Assembly (NCBI GenBank): GCA_009823395.1
Contig: CM020508.1
Span: 8,508,515-8,572,514 of the forward strand
Length of the DNA stretch: 64,000 nt
Source: Thamnaconus septentrionalis
Taxonomy: Eukaryota > Chordata > Actinopteri > Tetraodontiformes > Monacanthidae
Direction: 5' to 3'
Position numbers and translations under genes: made by a program
Shown: one piece after another, positions 25,501 to 40,200 of the stretch
Numbering within the stretch: the stretch's first letter is position 1
How the letters are laid out: each line of letters starts with the position of its first letter
Notes under the pieces: model-generated
Seen by the model: the letters and a program-made list of their open reading frames with translations, nothing else
What the model was told of the DNA's origin: nothing
The model's database searches: none

Positions 25501-26642
25501 TTGATGTAAAAAGGATTATGCAGGGCTTTAGAAGCAGATTGGTTCGGTTATTCGGGGCCAGGATTGCAGTGGAAGTCGGGCCCTTTCAAGTCGGTGCGCC
25601 TTCTCTCATCTCCCGTCCCGTTCCTCCAGCTTCCCATAACAGCCTGGCATCGCGCGGCGGCGGCGGCGGCGGCGAGCAGCAGCTGTCATTTCCCTCCGCA
25701 TCCAGGAGCATCCAGTGTCAGTGGTGTGCTGGAACGCATTATGGAAGGCCCGGCGAGTCATACATGATTTAGAGGAGATGCTGTGATCTGTGCGTTCTGT
25801 GTGCTGGGATGCAGACAGTGTTTCGCGTTATAGCTTGAAACGGACGGACGGGTAAACTGCAGCCGGGGCTCCGCGGACCAAACGCAAAAACACACGGGGA
25901 AAAAAAAAAATTGCGAAGGAGACGTGAAAACATTCGCTGCAGAACATCAGCGAGGAGCGGGAGACAGCGGGATCCGTGCCAGGTTGTCGGCCCCGCTGTA
26001 ATTATGCAGGAATCAAGGTGTGCGCTTCGTCAAGTCGATATGTTTTCTTCTGCAGGCCAGCGAGCGTTCGAGCCTTACAGCTTCCAGATTTGTCCCATTT
26101 TCTGATCTTTATTTTTCATCCCTGGACTCCAGCGGAGCAGCGTTTGCGCAAGTTTACGATCTACAAAAAAAAAAAAACAGTACTGAAGCTGTCCCGAGCT
26201 GCATGTTTAGCCCTCTGTTTGCAGCCCTCTGTTTGGAAAAAAGGGCAAAGTCGAGGTGGCATTCTGAGTTGAGGTGGGGTGCTGCTGTCACTGCGCTTTG
26301 GAGGGTGGTGGGGATCAGCGGGAGTTCCCTTTGTGACATCACAATGGACCCGCGTCCAGAAACTTGAGAAAAGCAAAAGAGAACTTTATGTTTTTTTTGC
26401 ACAGTCGACCGTTTCTCTGGAGCCCTGCGGAGAGAAGAAACGAGGCCGAGCTCAGCAGCTAACGAACGTCTGCGCATCTCGGTTGCAACACATTTCTTGA
26501 GGCAGCTGCTTTTTGCTTCCTTTTTTTTTTTTCTTTTTACCCAGAATGCTTCTTGGTCCTTCTCCCCCTCCTCGACAAGGGGTAGCATAAACACATTCTT
26601 TTAGCACCGCTGCCCTGCCTGCCGCCTGCTGCCTCGTCCTTG

Positions 26643-26686
<44 letters not shown>

Positions 26687-29600
26687 ACGGCGATGCCATG
26701 GTGTGACCCATTGTTTAGTTTTGCTGGCATGTTTTCTGTCTGAACGCTGCATCGGCGCTGGCGTTTGACTTGGCAGCTCCGGCCGACTTGCGCACTGTTT
26801 ATTTGTTGTCAGCTCCCAGTGAAGGAGTTCAGTGCCCACTCGTATGCCACAGCGGGCGCGAGCCTTTAAACAGCTGCGTCAACTCAACTGCACTTTTCCA
26901 TATGGGTGAAAGGCTTTTTTTTTTTTTCTTCCCCCCTTTTTTTTTTTGCGGCTTCGCTCTCGTTATGTCACGCAAAATAGAAACAAAAGCCGCCCTATTA
27001 TCCGGCGCAATGTGACTGGACGGCCACAAAGAGGAGCAAACCCGTGCGTGCCCATCTGAAAGCAAACTCGTAACTTTATGCGCTTTGCAGACACGGCTAA
27101 ATGCTGCCACCTCGCCATTAGTGCCTCCTCTCCTGGATTGATGCTGCGGTTAAGCGGTGGATTTGTTGTTTCTGAAGCCTTGGACGGATAATTTCAGGAG
27201 CTGCGGCGTCTTTCCAGGCGTGTGGCACTGTCCAAACTCACAAGATGCCAATTTCTCCATTTCAGGAAGCTGCGATAGATGGAAAAAAAAAAATTAAAAA
27301 AAAACAAAAAAAAACCCAACAGCAATCATGAGACGTGTTGCAGTTTGAATGAGTAATGTGACATATTTGGGTTTTTCTTTTCTGTTTTTTTCCCCCTCAT
27401 GGTCTGGTTCATTTTTACCCTGGGATATGAGGGAAAATTACAGCAGCCACTTTTCAAAAGTGAAAGGAGGTATTAACCTTATTGCAGATTTAGAGCCTTT
27501 TCCATCTAGAGTGAGCGGAGAGAATCGCCATGGGGGCGAAAAGGAGAAGGACCCCTAACTCGCAAACATAAATCGATGTGCGAAAATGAAGCCGTAAAAA
27601 AAAATTGCAGTCTGGGGCGACGCTGCGCTCTTCAGCCGGCTGGAGGCTGCGGCTCGCTGGCAGCCCAGGGGTAACAGAGAGGCGGAAAGCGAGAGTGAGA
27701 GACGAGGCAGGTGAGAGTGAACGACGGCGGACAGATTGAAGCCTCGCTGTCAGAGGACGCCCTCAGACGGGACCCCGCGCCGCCTGCCAGTAACATCAGT
27801 GCAGGCGCCGGATCAGAACACGGATCATGTTTAGGATTTTCGTTGCTCCAGGCCCACGGTCCGGCTTTCTTTTTCTGTTTTTCTTTTTTTTTTTTTTCTC
27901 GCAGCGATGACTCAGATTTCTGGTGCCAATGCCAATACAGGCTTTGTACGCTGCTCTAATATAAATGGTCACTATTGACAAGCGATGTGAGCGTTCGGTT
28001 CTCTTTTAGCAAGCCGTCACTGCAGGATTCGCTTAATACTCCAAATTCCATTTAGCTCATATTTGCACAACTTGTGCAAATATGTTTTCAGCTTCCTTCA
28101 AAGCTCCATCCCACTCCTGGTTTCACCACTAGCAAGACACCGGATGATGCTAATGATAGCACAGCCTGCAAAATTTTAGCCGGATTAAATGAAGTGAAAA
28201 TATCTTTTGCTGAATTATCAAGAGGAACATCTGCTTTTCGGTCACCTGACGTTGTCTGCAGGATGGCGATGATCTGGGAGCGGTTCTCGCTCTTCTGCTT
28301 CTAGTAAATCAACATGTTACTTTCTTTGTTTCTTTCTTTTCTTTTTGATCAATGCTTTGGCCTTTTTTTTTCTTATTTTATGAACACCAGCCGTACATTG
28401 TCAGAAAATGCTTCCAGTCCGAATGAAAAAAAAAAGTCTTCAAAAAATATGCACGTAATTAACCCCAGGAAATTATTCATTTGATCATAATCCCCTTTTC
28501 TTTCATTGCCATCCGGCAATAAGAGGACTTAAAAAAAAATCAAAAAGGAAACATTCCTGTCACCGACTGGGAGCCAAATCCTCGGCAGACACTCCAGCCT
28601 GCTCGAATACAGCCATCATGGAACACTTAGAAGAAAATGTCTTTAAGCCTTCAAGTGCCAAAGAGAACAATAATTCTGTTAGGGCTGCGGAACCAAGCCA
28701 ACAATGTGACACGTTTAAAAAATTGTAATCGCTTTTCCCTTCACATATTGATTTAGGGACGAGCAGAAATATGATCTATTATTAGATTATTATTTTTTTT
28801 ATATTATTATATATATATATTTTTTTTTTTAATACAAAATAAGCAGTGCAGCTGAGCCGCGTTCGGACAGTCAATCGTGAATTATGTCCTTGAGAGAAAA
28901 GCATTCTTTACACCTTAAGCTGTTGCCCAGAAGGAAAATGTAATATTCTGTTGGAAGAGAGGAAATAGAGAGAGAGGGAGAGAGGGAGAGAGGGAGAGAG
29001 AGAGGGAGATGAGGGAGAGGGAGATGAGGGAGAGGGAGATGAGGCTGTCCTCCCCTTTGCTGACAGTCGCTCCTCTCTTGAGGAACTTGACCCTGTTTTT
29101 GTTTTTTTCCCCCTTTCCTCCTGCGCAGCCCTGGTGAACCAGTGAACCCCAGGCTGCCCCGCTGAATGAGGAAATCACATCTTAGCCCTTTAATCTGATT
29201 CAGGGCCGCAAAGCTGGTAGACATTTGAACGCCGGGTCGGTCCTCAGAAACACGGCAGGTTAAGTGCTTCCATGATGCCTCGCCGGCCGCCGCCGCCGTG
29301 CACCCACAGATGCATCACTTCCTGCTCAATCTCATGCAAACGGCCAGCGAGCTGAGGGTGGGGGTGGGGCGGTGGAGGGCTGTGGGGACCCCAGCTGGGC
29401 CGACTTATTACGCAAGTAGCCTCGTTAAGTCATCATAGGAACGCTTCCTGTTGTGCCATCACTGTTGTAGGTTTTTTTTTTTTTTTTTTTTAATCCGGCC
29501 CCTCAAACTATCCGGGGCCACGTCTGCAAAATGGCTGTTGAGGACAATTTCTCCGGTCATTTACACGACTACTTCCTCCCACCAATTTCTCGGCTGAGCT

Positions 29601-29836
29601 CTCGCTCGCCCGCTCGCTCTCTCGCTGCTGCATCTGGACAGCACTCCTCGCCGCTCGCAGTCATCTGCTGCGCGCACGCCGATCTTTTCCATCCATAAAT
29701 TAGACAAAGTGCGGGAGGAACCGAGTGGGAAAAGAGGAAAACAAAGCGAGCATGTGTGAATTCATTTGCAAGACGGTGGGAGAGGGGGGAAGGGGTGAAA
29801 AACCCCAACTTGGATTCAATTTAGGTTCCCGCTGCT

Positions 29837-29874
<38 letters not shown>

Positions 29875-31982
29875 CCGGCCTCGTCTGCTGCTGCTGCTGC
29901 TGCTGCGCCGGTGGAAATGATATATGTAAACTATGTAACTCCAGTGCTGCAGGAAAAAAAGCTGCGTTTAATTTCGCATCCCGACGGAGCGCATGAGAAA
30001 AGCTGCGCTTTCCCCTTTTAGCCGTCTCATCGAATCATATGGATATAATTTCATCCATTTACGTCGCTCGGCTCTTTGCTGCGGTTGCCACGGGGCATTT
30101 TGCAAAGGCGGCCAGATTAAACGCACATGTTGCTCTCATCCGCAGCTCCAGCGCTCCGCCGCTCGGCCCCGCAGAAACACGTCCTGAAGTGTTGATGGCC
30201 CTCCTGGCGGCTGGGAGCGCGGCGGGGCCGACCTGTGCGATGCGCTGGCAGAACCCAACCCGGGCCCAGAGAGGCTCCCGTCAAACGTCTCTGTTCCGAC
30301 AGAGCGCAGAAACAGACAGCTGCTCTGATCGGTCACTCGCGTCACGTCCCACAGGTGCTGCTTCAAAACCTGATATTTTAACATAATTAACGTGACCTGT
30401 TCTGGGACAGGAAGCTGGTGTCCGAGGCGTGATTGGCTGCTGTAGTTAGGAGCCGATTGCGGCCGAGTTTGGAGAGAAAACAATATAAGGAAGCGTAAAA
30501 TCTTCACAATGAACAAAAAATAGCAAAAAAAATTTGTTGCACCCGATTCAACAGTCAGTTTTCCAATTAATTAGACAGCTGATTGAATTGTTTTTCCTGT
30601 TAGCCAACGCAAAAAAATGATCAACTGGAAAATCGTTCCCCTTTTAGGCCTAAAAAGGGTTTATTAAGCTGCTGTACGACTGTAGCCTGAGTCCATATCA
30701 CACAAGCACACACACAGTTCACAGTATCACACAGTTTTCCTTTTGCCCACCAAATTAATAAATATATATATAAATCACGCCCTTGATTGTGCCTGTTAAG
30801 TCGTCTGGCTCCATTAAGCTAATCACAGCTCGTTGGACTCGTTGGAGCTTCTTATATTCTCAACAAAGCGCCCTGCGTGCGATCACCAGCAATGTTGAAT
30901 GTCACGCTGCTAAGCAGCCAAATGACCGAATCCAATCTCGCCGTCATTAATCAGAGGCCCGACTGACGATCGCTGACCGGGTCCGGTGAGATTTATCCAG
31001 TGACGACGCAACGGCGAGCGTCTGGCAACCTGCAGCGAGAGCCGTCAGAAATTCCAGAGAGTGACTTCTGCAGCGTCGAGAGAGCACTTTTTTCCCAGAG
31101 AGGAGCCCTCTCAAGCCTTTTCAATTCCTTCACCGTTGATTTGGCCTCCTAATCTGATTGCCGTCCCGCACGTCAGCAGCCGCGCTCGGCCCATAACAGC
31201 CGGCTTGTTTCCATCTCCCGCGGCTCCCGCTGCCCGCTAATGAGGAAGCGCCGCCGCACACTGCCGCCTTTTAGCCCCCGACGCTGTGCCCCCCGCCTCC
31301 CCCTGCCAGTCAGCAGTCATTTCCCATGAAGCCCTCAGGCCGGCTGCACCTTCCGCCGCTCCGCCTCCATCATCTGCGTGTTGCGTGTTTACCGAGCGGC
31401 TCGGCCGGAGTGAGGCGCCGACGGTCGCGGCGAGGCGGCCGCTTGCCACCGCTCGGAGCAAAGTAAAACATGCTTAAAGCAATTAATGTGATTAGCGTCG
31501 CCTAAGTTGTTTTACGCAGAATATCAAAGGCAGGAATCAGTCTGGTGCAAAACGTTTGGACTTCGCCCCGACGTGTCGCTCACCTCACCGTCGCCTCGCT
31601 CATGTTTTCAATGTTTGCGTCATTAAGTGTGCCAAGTGCATCGTTACATGTTGAGATGAGGTCATTCTAGCAGGAAACGAGTCTGTCTGCCAGTGTTTGA
31701 AGGCCCTGGATTTGAGAGCTTAACTTTCCTCCCTGGACTTCCACTTCATTCAGCAAGGCGTGATTGACTATCCAAAGTTTTAAATATTCCTTTTATTTTT
31801 AACAGGCATTATTTTACATCGTTATGCATTGCTCTGTCTACTAATTACTTGCACTACCAGCAAAATCCTGTACACACTCCTCCACCATGGCCAATGTATC
31901 AAAGATTCAGGCCAAAACATCCACATGATCTCTATTCCTCCTTACCCTACCTGTGTATGTAAGCTACTGGATGTCTAAAATT

Positions 31983-32052
<70 letters not shown>

Positions 32053-32652
32053 GCAAGCCAGTTTTTTTTACATAATACAGAAGCTCGATGCAAGAAAACC
32101 TTGTTTTTGTTTGGTCTTAGCAGTCGTAAAGCACACCAAAGTTAGGGCGATTAAGGCAAGTAGCCAGCTGTAGTGAAACCTAGGAGTGCAGCGACACTTT
32201 CCCGACCCGGAAGGCCGCAGTACCTACCTCGCACTCAGCCGTTCCGACTGTTGCTCCACCTCCTTGAGTGAAAACACGCTCCACATGATCAACACGGCTC
32301 CCCCTCGCCGAACCCGGAGCTCTAATTCAGACCCAAATTTGTATTGCAGAAAAGAAAGCAGCGGCGGAGTGATTATTCCCTTTTACATAAATACACACAT
32401 TCGGCACGTCAATAATAGCAGTGTTTGTTTTCCGCACTCGAGTCCAGGGCGCCATGTTTCGACAGCCGCCGTGGTCCGCGTCTGGCCGTGACCGCCGCCG
32501 AGGAGCGTCCACGGCTTTTATTAAACTTTCCCACCCTCGCCGTGTCTCCCGTTTCCATCCCGGCCGTTTGATTGGCAAGAGTTTAGAATAATGTGTTTCC
32601 AGCGTGAGGTCAGAAGACATTTTTCCACGCTTTGCACGGCCCGACGGTGTGT

Positions 32653-32690
<38 letters not shown>

Positions 32691-34501
32691 TGATAAGGTC
32701 GGGGGGGTTTAACCCGGCGCTCGCGCTGCAGCCTCAGCCTGCCTCAGTGTCAGTCATGCTGCTACAGTATGTATATGAGCTGACCGGCCACTTTATTAGG
32801 TACAATACTTGACTGCTCATTTACGCTAGTAGCTAATCAGCCACTCGGCACCTCGTTGCATTTAGACACAGACGTGGTGAAGACGACTCACTGAAGTCCA
32901 AAGCCAGCGTCAGAATGGAGAATACAGGGAATTGAAATGACACTGAAAGTGGTGAACATGGTTGTTGATGGCAGTCGAGCTGCTGGTTTGTCTGAGTCTG
33001 AGTGTTTGTACAAACACTGCTGCTCACCACATCGCAACCATCTGCAGGGTTTACAGAGGACGGTGCTAAAAAGAGGAAAAAAAATGCAGCAGCTATGTGG
33101 AGGAAAATATTTTGTTGATGTCAGGGGTCAGAGGTCAGATTGGACAGACTGGCTGGAGGCCGCAGAAAGGCAACAGTAAGCCATTGCTGACAAGGTGTAC
33201 CTAATAAAGTGGCCGGTGAGCGTATGTCACAACCAGGCAGCCCACTGTCGCCTTATTTTGCCACATACAATGATTCTCATCATCCTCGCAACTACATAAC
33301 TACAGATTTATTGGGCAGAAGTAGGTAGATGACCTGTGGTTTCCTCCAGCTCTGTTGTGAATTCTCCATTGTGGAGCCGTAATTGGCCAGACGAAGCCTC
33401 GATGGATGGGCACGGCGCGGAGACCAAGCCGGTCACCCAACACGGCTCACTGGGGACTGGCTTAGGTTTCGCCCGTATTAAATGGAGCCTCGGTTGAATA
33501 GGAGGGCCAGGCCGGGTAGGCTGGCTGAGTGAATGAAGGAGACCAGCGACGACTATTGAGCCCAGATGAAGCTGAAGGCCCATTAGAGGAATGGTGTGAC
33601 GCGCTCCTTCGCCGTAACCCGACCTGCCGTCAGCAGCGGCCTTCACTAAAGATCAGAGCACGGCGGGGGCGCCGAGTAGAGTTGAGCATCCATTTAGATT
33701 TACAGGGCCTGCACGAGAGAAAAAAATTTAGATTCTACACTGTGGCAATTTCTCCAAAATTTTAATTCACTGGAACTTTTTTTGTTATATTTAAAAGCAA
33801 CCCTTTGTGTTTTTCTTTCCGTACAAAGACGAGACGCGTTTAAAAATAAACATAGTTGTGAGCCTTAAATTCCAAAGATCTGTGTTTTCTCCTGACGGTA
33901 CCAGCACCGAAAGCACCTCGGGGGCCAAACGCGTATATTTACAACTTGAGCTAATAATGTAAATGTAAATAGACTCTTTCCTGTAACTGGATCCGGTAGT
34001 TCCAGCTGTTTTCCTTTAAAATTACATTTGATATAACCAAGAACGATAATAAATTGGGCCTTTTATTTTGGAATTTGCACAATTTTGGTCAGCTGCAAAT
34101 ATTTGCGCACATTGGTTCCAAGCTTTTTTGCATTTGCTTGTCTAAACTTATGAGGAGAAGAATTTTTTTTGTTCTCGGTTGTTCCCTGGTATGAAGGTTG
34201 TTGGAAGCCGCACTGAGCCGCGTCCGCCGTCCTTTTATCCCCGCATTTCGTCAGCAAGTGGTCTCATCATTTTGCCGACACGCGAGACGCCGCATGAATC
34301 ATTCACGTGATAACAAATCTGTGGCGCCTGTCGGCTGAGTGGCGGGGATCGAGTGAGGCCGACACCAGTTTGTTTACGGCCGCTGTCACCTGTCAGTCCG
34401 CCGCGCTATACACACAACACTTTAGCTGCGGCTATGCATTACAGCCCATTAGCGCTTACTGTACAGCACACTCCAGTTTCCCCCTGCAGCTCAGCTTAGT
34501 G

Positions 34502-34536
<35 letters not shown>

Positions 34537-37249
34537 GCACCCCGCGTACACGCACTTCTGTCTTTCAAGTGCACGAGTGGGTTTCAGCGGCAGCCCTCAG
34601 ATTGGCCGCGTAATCCAAGAGCCGCGGACAAAAGAACACTTCTGATCGTGTAACCTGAGGTCCTGAGTGTCGTCTTCAGCTTGTGAATGTACGGTTAAAG
34701 GACCAGTTCACTCAGAACTGACATGTCACCCAGTCACTCCTGAACACCATGTGGCTCGTAGGCTTTGGTGGCATTCTGTATTATTTTCTCAAATGTTGCT
34801 GGAGTTTCGTTGGATGGAAAAAAGCTCTAAAAAAGATAACAATTTCAGGCTTTTAGCAACAACTGCTAGCCAGGCTCTCACTATGCTAGCTTCTGGAACT
34901 TTCTGTGTGCCTGTGTCTACTTCAGCGAGAGGCGGCTTCAGAAGCACTTTCAAACACAAAAGCACAGGAAGAAGTAAAAAAAAAAAAAAAAAAGAAAATG
35001 TTGGAGGCTTCCAGGAGGTGGTGCTAGCTGCCTCGCGTTTGTGCTGATCTTGTGTGCACAGCTAGCGAGGCTCCAATGGATACTTTTGGCTATAAATAAA
35101 TAAATATATAAGATGTCAGAGTGGCTGTTTCCAGCCAAATTGTGACAAGCGCGCAGGCTGCATGGAGACACGTTTGTGTTTTTTCCTGCCGTCTGTTGTT
35201 GGAGTCTGCGGCCGCCACAGTCGTCGTCCGCTCGGTCAGGAGTTATTCTTTCTTTCCGTCCCGTGAAACTCCAGACGGGCTCCGCGGATTAGACGGCGTC
35301 CAACAACCGCAAAGTGGTGAGAAGCAAACGGGCGAAGTGTCTCTGTAAAGAGTGGTCTTGTCAGGGAGGACCATGGGACAGCTTCACTCGAACATGAATG
35401 TTTCTTGTAATTTCCTATAATTCTGAAATGAATGTATAGTTTATTTTATGGATTTTTTTTTTTATTTTTTTAGTGCTGCACACACAGCGTCTCATGTCCT
35501 CCTCTTCCTCGCTCTTCCTGCTTCCACAGTTTGAGGGCTGCAACAAGGCCTTCTCCCGCCTGGAGAACCTGAAGATCCACCTGCGGAGCCACACGGGGGA
35601 GAAGCCCTACCTGTGCCAGCACCCCGGCTGCCAGAAGGCTTTCAGCAACTCCAGCGACCGCGCCAAGCACCAGCGCACCCACCTGGACACGGTCAGGAAA
35701 AACCAAGCGGCCAAGCAACCGTCCGTCTCCGGCTGAATGGCTGAATGAATGTTTCACCTGTCTGAGTGCCACTCTGAGTCAGCGCGCTGGCTGAGCAGCC
35801 GCGTGGAATTACGTCTGCCGCGAGCCGGGATTGAGTGCAGAAATCCAAATATTGGTGGAGGAGTGAGGGGCGAGACGTGGTGCGTGCGGGTGGGCGTCCG
35901 TCCGTCCGTCCGTCCGCTCCTCCGTCACTTTTACGGCCCCATTAAAACGCCGCCGCCTGGCCCATCGCTGCTCATTTCCACTCCTCCACCGCGGCCCGGT
36001 CCGACCCGGCCCGGCCCGGCCCGGCCTGGCAGATTATTAAATGATCAGTTTCATTAGGCAGGAGTGGCAGCCCGGCGCCCACGACAGCCTTGGCGACGGA
36101 GACAGAGCTCGGCCTGTTTGTCTGTCTGGCCGTCGGGTCGGAAAAAGAAAGGTTGAGTCAGCCGGGCCGCTCACGTCCCAGCGTGGCTGCTTCACTTTAT
36201 CACCGTCCGCGCAGAGAGTAAACAAGGTCTCCCGAAAATGAAAACGATTTTTATTATCAATAAATAAAAAAATTAATAAAGTTTTTTTTTGTGTGTGCTC
36301 ACAGTTCACCTAAAATCACAACCTGGTCCTTTACTTCTGCAAGATGCATCATCTCCTCGCGTTCCCCACTTTATTAGGTCCCATTAAGCTGCTGAACCGC
36401 ATCCCGAAGCACTCAGCTGATTATTGCCTCCCCTGAGTCAGCTACTAATAGTGAACACAGAAAATATTTATTTAGAAATTGTAAAGTTTTTTCTCAGATT
36501 CTCCACTTTCTGCAAAATACAAATGGAAAGAAAAATTCTGAGTGAAGTCTGTTCACATTTCCGTAACATCTCTCCCCTCCACGCCATCCGTGCCACTGGG
36601 GCTCTCGCCGCGCGTCCTCGTAAATCACTCACGAGCGCCGGCTTCTGAATGCGGACTTGTGTTATTCTGCCGCTTGCCGCTCTTCTTCCACCAGCCGCAC
36701 TTTTCCACGCTGGGACAAAAGGAAACAGCTAATCTGGGACCTCGATGCTTATGGGCTGCACGTTAACACCACCGCTAAAGAGCTCAGCGCGCCTGCCTGG
36801 CCGCCCACCCTGCCAAAAACACTTTGGGGGGAAAAAAATTGTCGATTTTTTTTTTTTTTTTTTTTTGCAAAAAAACAAAACTTTAATGATATTTATTCTG
36901 CACAGAAGTTGCGCTTTAAAACTCAGACTCCCGCGCCGGCGCGGCCGCGTCGCTTGGCAAAACAAACACGTGGGAGATGAGTGGCACCGCCGGCGCTCTG
37001 CAATAACAATGGCTTGTTTACAGAGAGCCTCGAGGTGCAGGGCCGCGGCTAATAAAGGCCCGTATCGCCTTACACTTTAACGGCCGACGTGTATTTCTGG
37101 GGATGAAAGGCTGATTTACAGCGGGAGGGGAAAAGATCCCTCGGCCTCATCGGCCTAAATGCTGCGTTCGCTTGGTGCAAACATAAATTGTTGTTGTAAT
37201 GTAATGTGAAGGGCGTCGCTACATGTGGCTTCTTTTTTTTTTTGGCATA

Positions 37250-37291
<42 letters not shown>

Positions 37292-40200
37292 GTTGTTTTT
37301 TTTTTTTTCAATCTGTCAAAAAAGTTTTATTCTACCCACATGTAATTTTCTGACCAGAGCTGTCACCTCCTTACAATAATAACCTGGATTTATATTTTTT
37401 TAATACGCGGAAAAGTGATACAGGACGCCGGTTTTGAAAACCTTAATATGCTCTGCAGGAATATAATTAAATAGTGAAGCATTTCATAATATGTCTTTTC
37501 TCTTTTTTTCTGTTTTCTTGCTTCTTCTTCTTCTTCTTCCTTCAATTCTGTTCTTCTCAGCCCCAAAGGTAGGACCTTTACTTTTCCTTCTACCCTTCAC
37601 CTTTCAAATGCACCGTGCTTCCTGATAGCGAGGCGATGTCCCGTGTGTTTCACGCTCTGAAGCCAGCGGTGTGTATTTTTATCCTCTCCCCCCCCCTCAG
37701 AAGCCGTACGCCTGTCAGATCCCCGGCTGCACCAAGCGCTACACAGATCCCAGCTCCCTCCGCAAACATGTCAAGATCCACTCGGCTAAAGAGCAACAGG
37801 TGCGCAGAAAGGTAAACAGACGTGGGGGTGGTGGGGGTGGTGGGAGAGGTGGACGGGGTTAAAGTGGTTGTGATAAAGTGAATTTGAAAATGTCTTGATT
37901 TCAGCAGGAGCGTCAAATAGGTGCTAACTATAAGTTAATGATAGACCAAAATGAACAGCCAGAACGTTTTTAACATAGACGTGTTGTTCTCTGTGTTGTT
38001 TATTTCTACGTGGTTTTGACTTGCTCCTGGGTGAATATCGGAGACTATGATACATTAGGAATATTTACATTGGCGCTGTCTTCATCATTTCCTCTCAGAG
38101 TTTGATATCAGTTTGCCATTTTATATTCTTATTAACCATTTTGACCCTCGCTAACGCTGTCAGCTACTGACAAAACTGCCTTCTTTTCTGCTTCCTTTCA
38201 TTTTAAATCAAAAATCCAGTATAGTTTTCTTTGGGTTAAACGACAGGTCACTTCAAAGTACATCATTATATACAAGCAAATTTCAGTTAATATAGCGTTC
38301 TGGCATCCATCTGTTTGTTCAGAGTTCAGCAGTACTAACAAGCTAACTAGCTACATAGCTAACTGCCGGGAATATTAGTTATCTGCTTGGTTCTTTCACA
38401 TTTTAGTATTAAACGCACCACATGGGCCACAGCAGTTCAAAGGCCTCCCAGTGTCTACTTCAGGCGGACTTCAGCATCAGACTCTGATAAATGAAATGTT
38501 TAAAACATTGTTTATTCTGAATTATTTTCTGTTTGTTACTTCATGGGGTCCCAGAATTAATTAAACGCAGGTCAAAACACTATTTCACCCACATTACACT
38601 CTACGTCCACATGGCTGTGTTGTGCCTCACAAAAGTACAAACCACGGCAACGGCCTCCTCCGGGGCTCCTGCGGATCTGATTCACTTCGCCGCCATTCGA
38701 GTCAACAGGCTGGAGCGGCTCTCGTCTTCAAACGGATCACTTTGCCCAACTCCTCCGGCTCCTATTATCCACACATCCCAGTGGTGGGTTTACCAGTTTT
38801 CCGTGCAATAGATCAGGTCTTTTCTTTTTGTTGTTGTTTTTTTTTGTTTGTTTTTGTTTTTATTGCATTTCACCGTGTCCATGCTCCAAAAGAGCCCGCT
38901 CTCTCCCCGACTGGATCAGAAAAAAGGACTCATTGTTGTGGAAGGGGCTGGATAGTAACAGGCAGGATGATGTGTTCCTTTTTGCTCGGTGTCGTAAAGG
39001 GGAAACACATGTGCGCTCGTAGCGTTGTTAATAAGCTGAACTGCGGAATACCCCAGTGGCCAGATGTTATGGACAAATGTCAAACAAATGCTCTTACTCC
39101 ACTCTTGGAGCGGTGCAGAGAGGAGGGGGGGTGGGGTGGGGGGCGACGAGAGAGAAAGGAAAAAAAGCCGTTCGGAGTGTCGCTGTGAGGAAAACAAAGC
39201 CTCAATTACATGTGATAAATGCCTTGCAGGGCTCCTCGTAAGACTGCCCGGGAGCACGCACGCATTTACCGGCACGTGAGTGTGAAATCTCCGCGAGGAC
39301 GGCGCCCCGACGACACCGACAAGATGCACCACCGTCCGCTATTAGAGCCGCCGTCTCTGCGTTTGGCCGGCCGCGGCGCGGATTAGTCGCTGCGGTAATG
39401 CGGAGGAACGCTTTCCACTGACCGTCCAACCGCACACCGACAAAAAAAAAAAAGAAGAAGAAGAAATCAAAATGTGGAACAGATTTTCACGGAATAACTA
39501 AAGATGGATGTGTAGCTGGAAGGAGTGACGGGGAGAGAGATGAGCAGATTCATTAGGTTTGAAGGATGATGGAGGAGAAAAAGTAAAGCCTTGTCATCAT
39601 TCCTTTATCGATGTACTTCACTAGCAGTGACTCACAACGCCGCTGCCAGTTTTTTTTTTTCTCTCTCTTTCTACTCCTCTTGGCGTCGTAGGAGCTTCTA
39701 CTCGTCTCATTACACGCCCCGATTCAGAAATATGCATCACTCGAAAAAGCGGGGAGGAAAAAATTGAAACAGGATGTCTTGAGACGCAAATTTGATTTGC
39801 ACGTCGATCGTTGGATAAGCGTGATTTTATTGCATTTTAAATGAGTGAAAGCCACCAGCAAGGGTTTATTTGCAGTCATTTGAGTTATAGTGACGTGCAA
39901 AATTCAGCTACGTCATCGAGGGAAAGAGGGAAGTCTGTGCTGAGCTAGCTTAGATGCTATATAGATGTTGAGTGCGAGGGTCCAGTCTACCAGCTGGATG
40001 TCCTTTAGCGCACCAGTGCAACCAGAGGAGCCGCTACACCTTTTCTGACCGCAAATGAAGAATTAAGAGCCTTTTATTTCCAACATTTTTCTGTTAGCGT
40101 CTCACATTTTCCCCCCTTTGTGTCTGTGACGCTCCAGGCCTGACAGACTGAGCCTGACACGCCAGATGGAATCTTTCACCAATCCAGATTCAGTTCACAT

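Larger units (their letters stand above)
18545..35529 (+). other. 17-kb glis1 intron
   Basis: Phase-0 intron interrupting finger 3. No exon of another gene is seen. It holds microsatellites (AC/TG near 19.9-20.1 kb, (AC)n 21,044-21,076 and 22,495-22,530, (AAG)n 21,478-21,545, (CTG)14 26,645-26,686, CAG/CTG 29,838-29,905, (CTAT)n 31,984-32,052), a reverse copy of the dispersed repeat (26,201-26,345), an intact hAT-like element (32,784-33,216), and a CCAGCCAATCAG cluster at about 24,560-24,615. An intron this long in a developmental regulator may hold enhancers, but I cannot see conservation. Confidence 0.75.
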
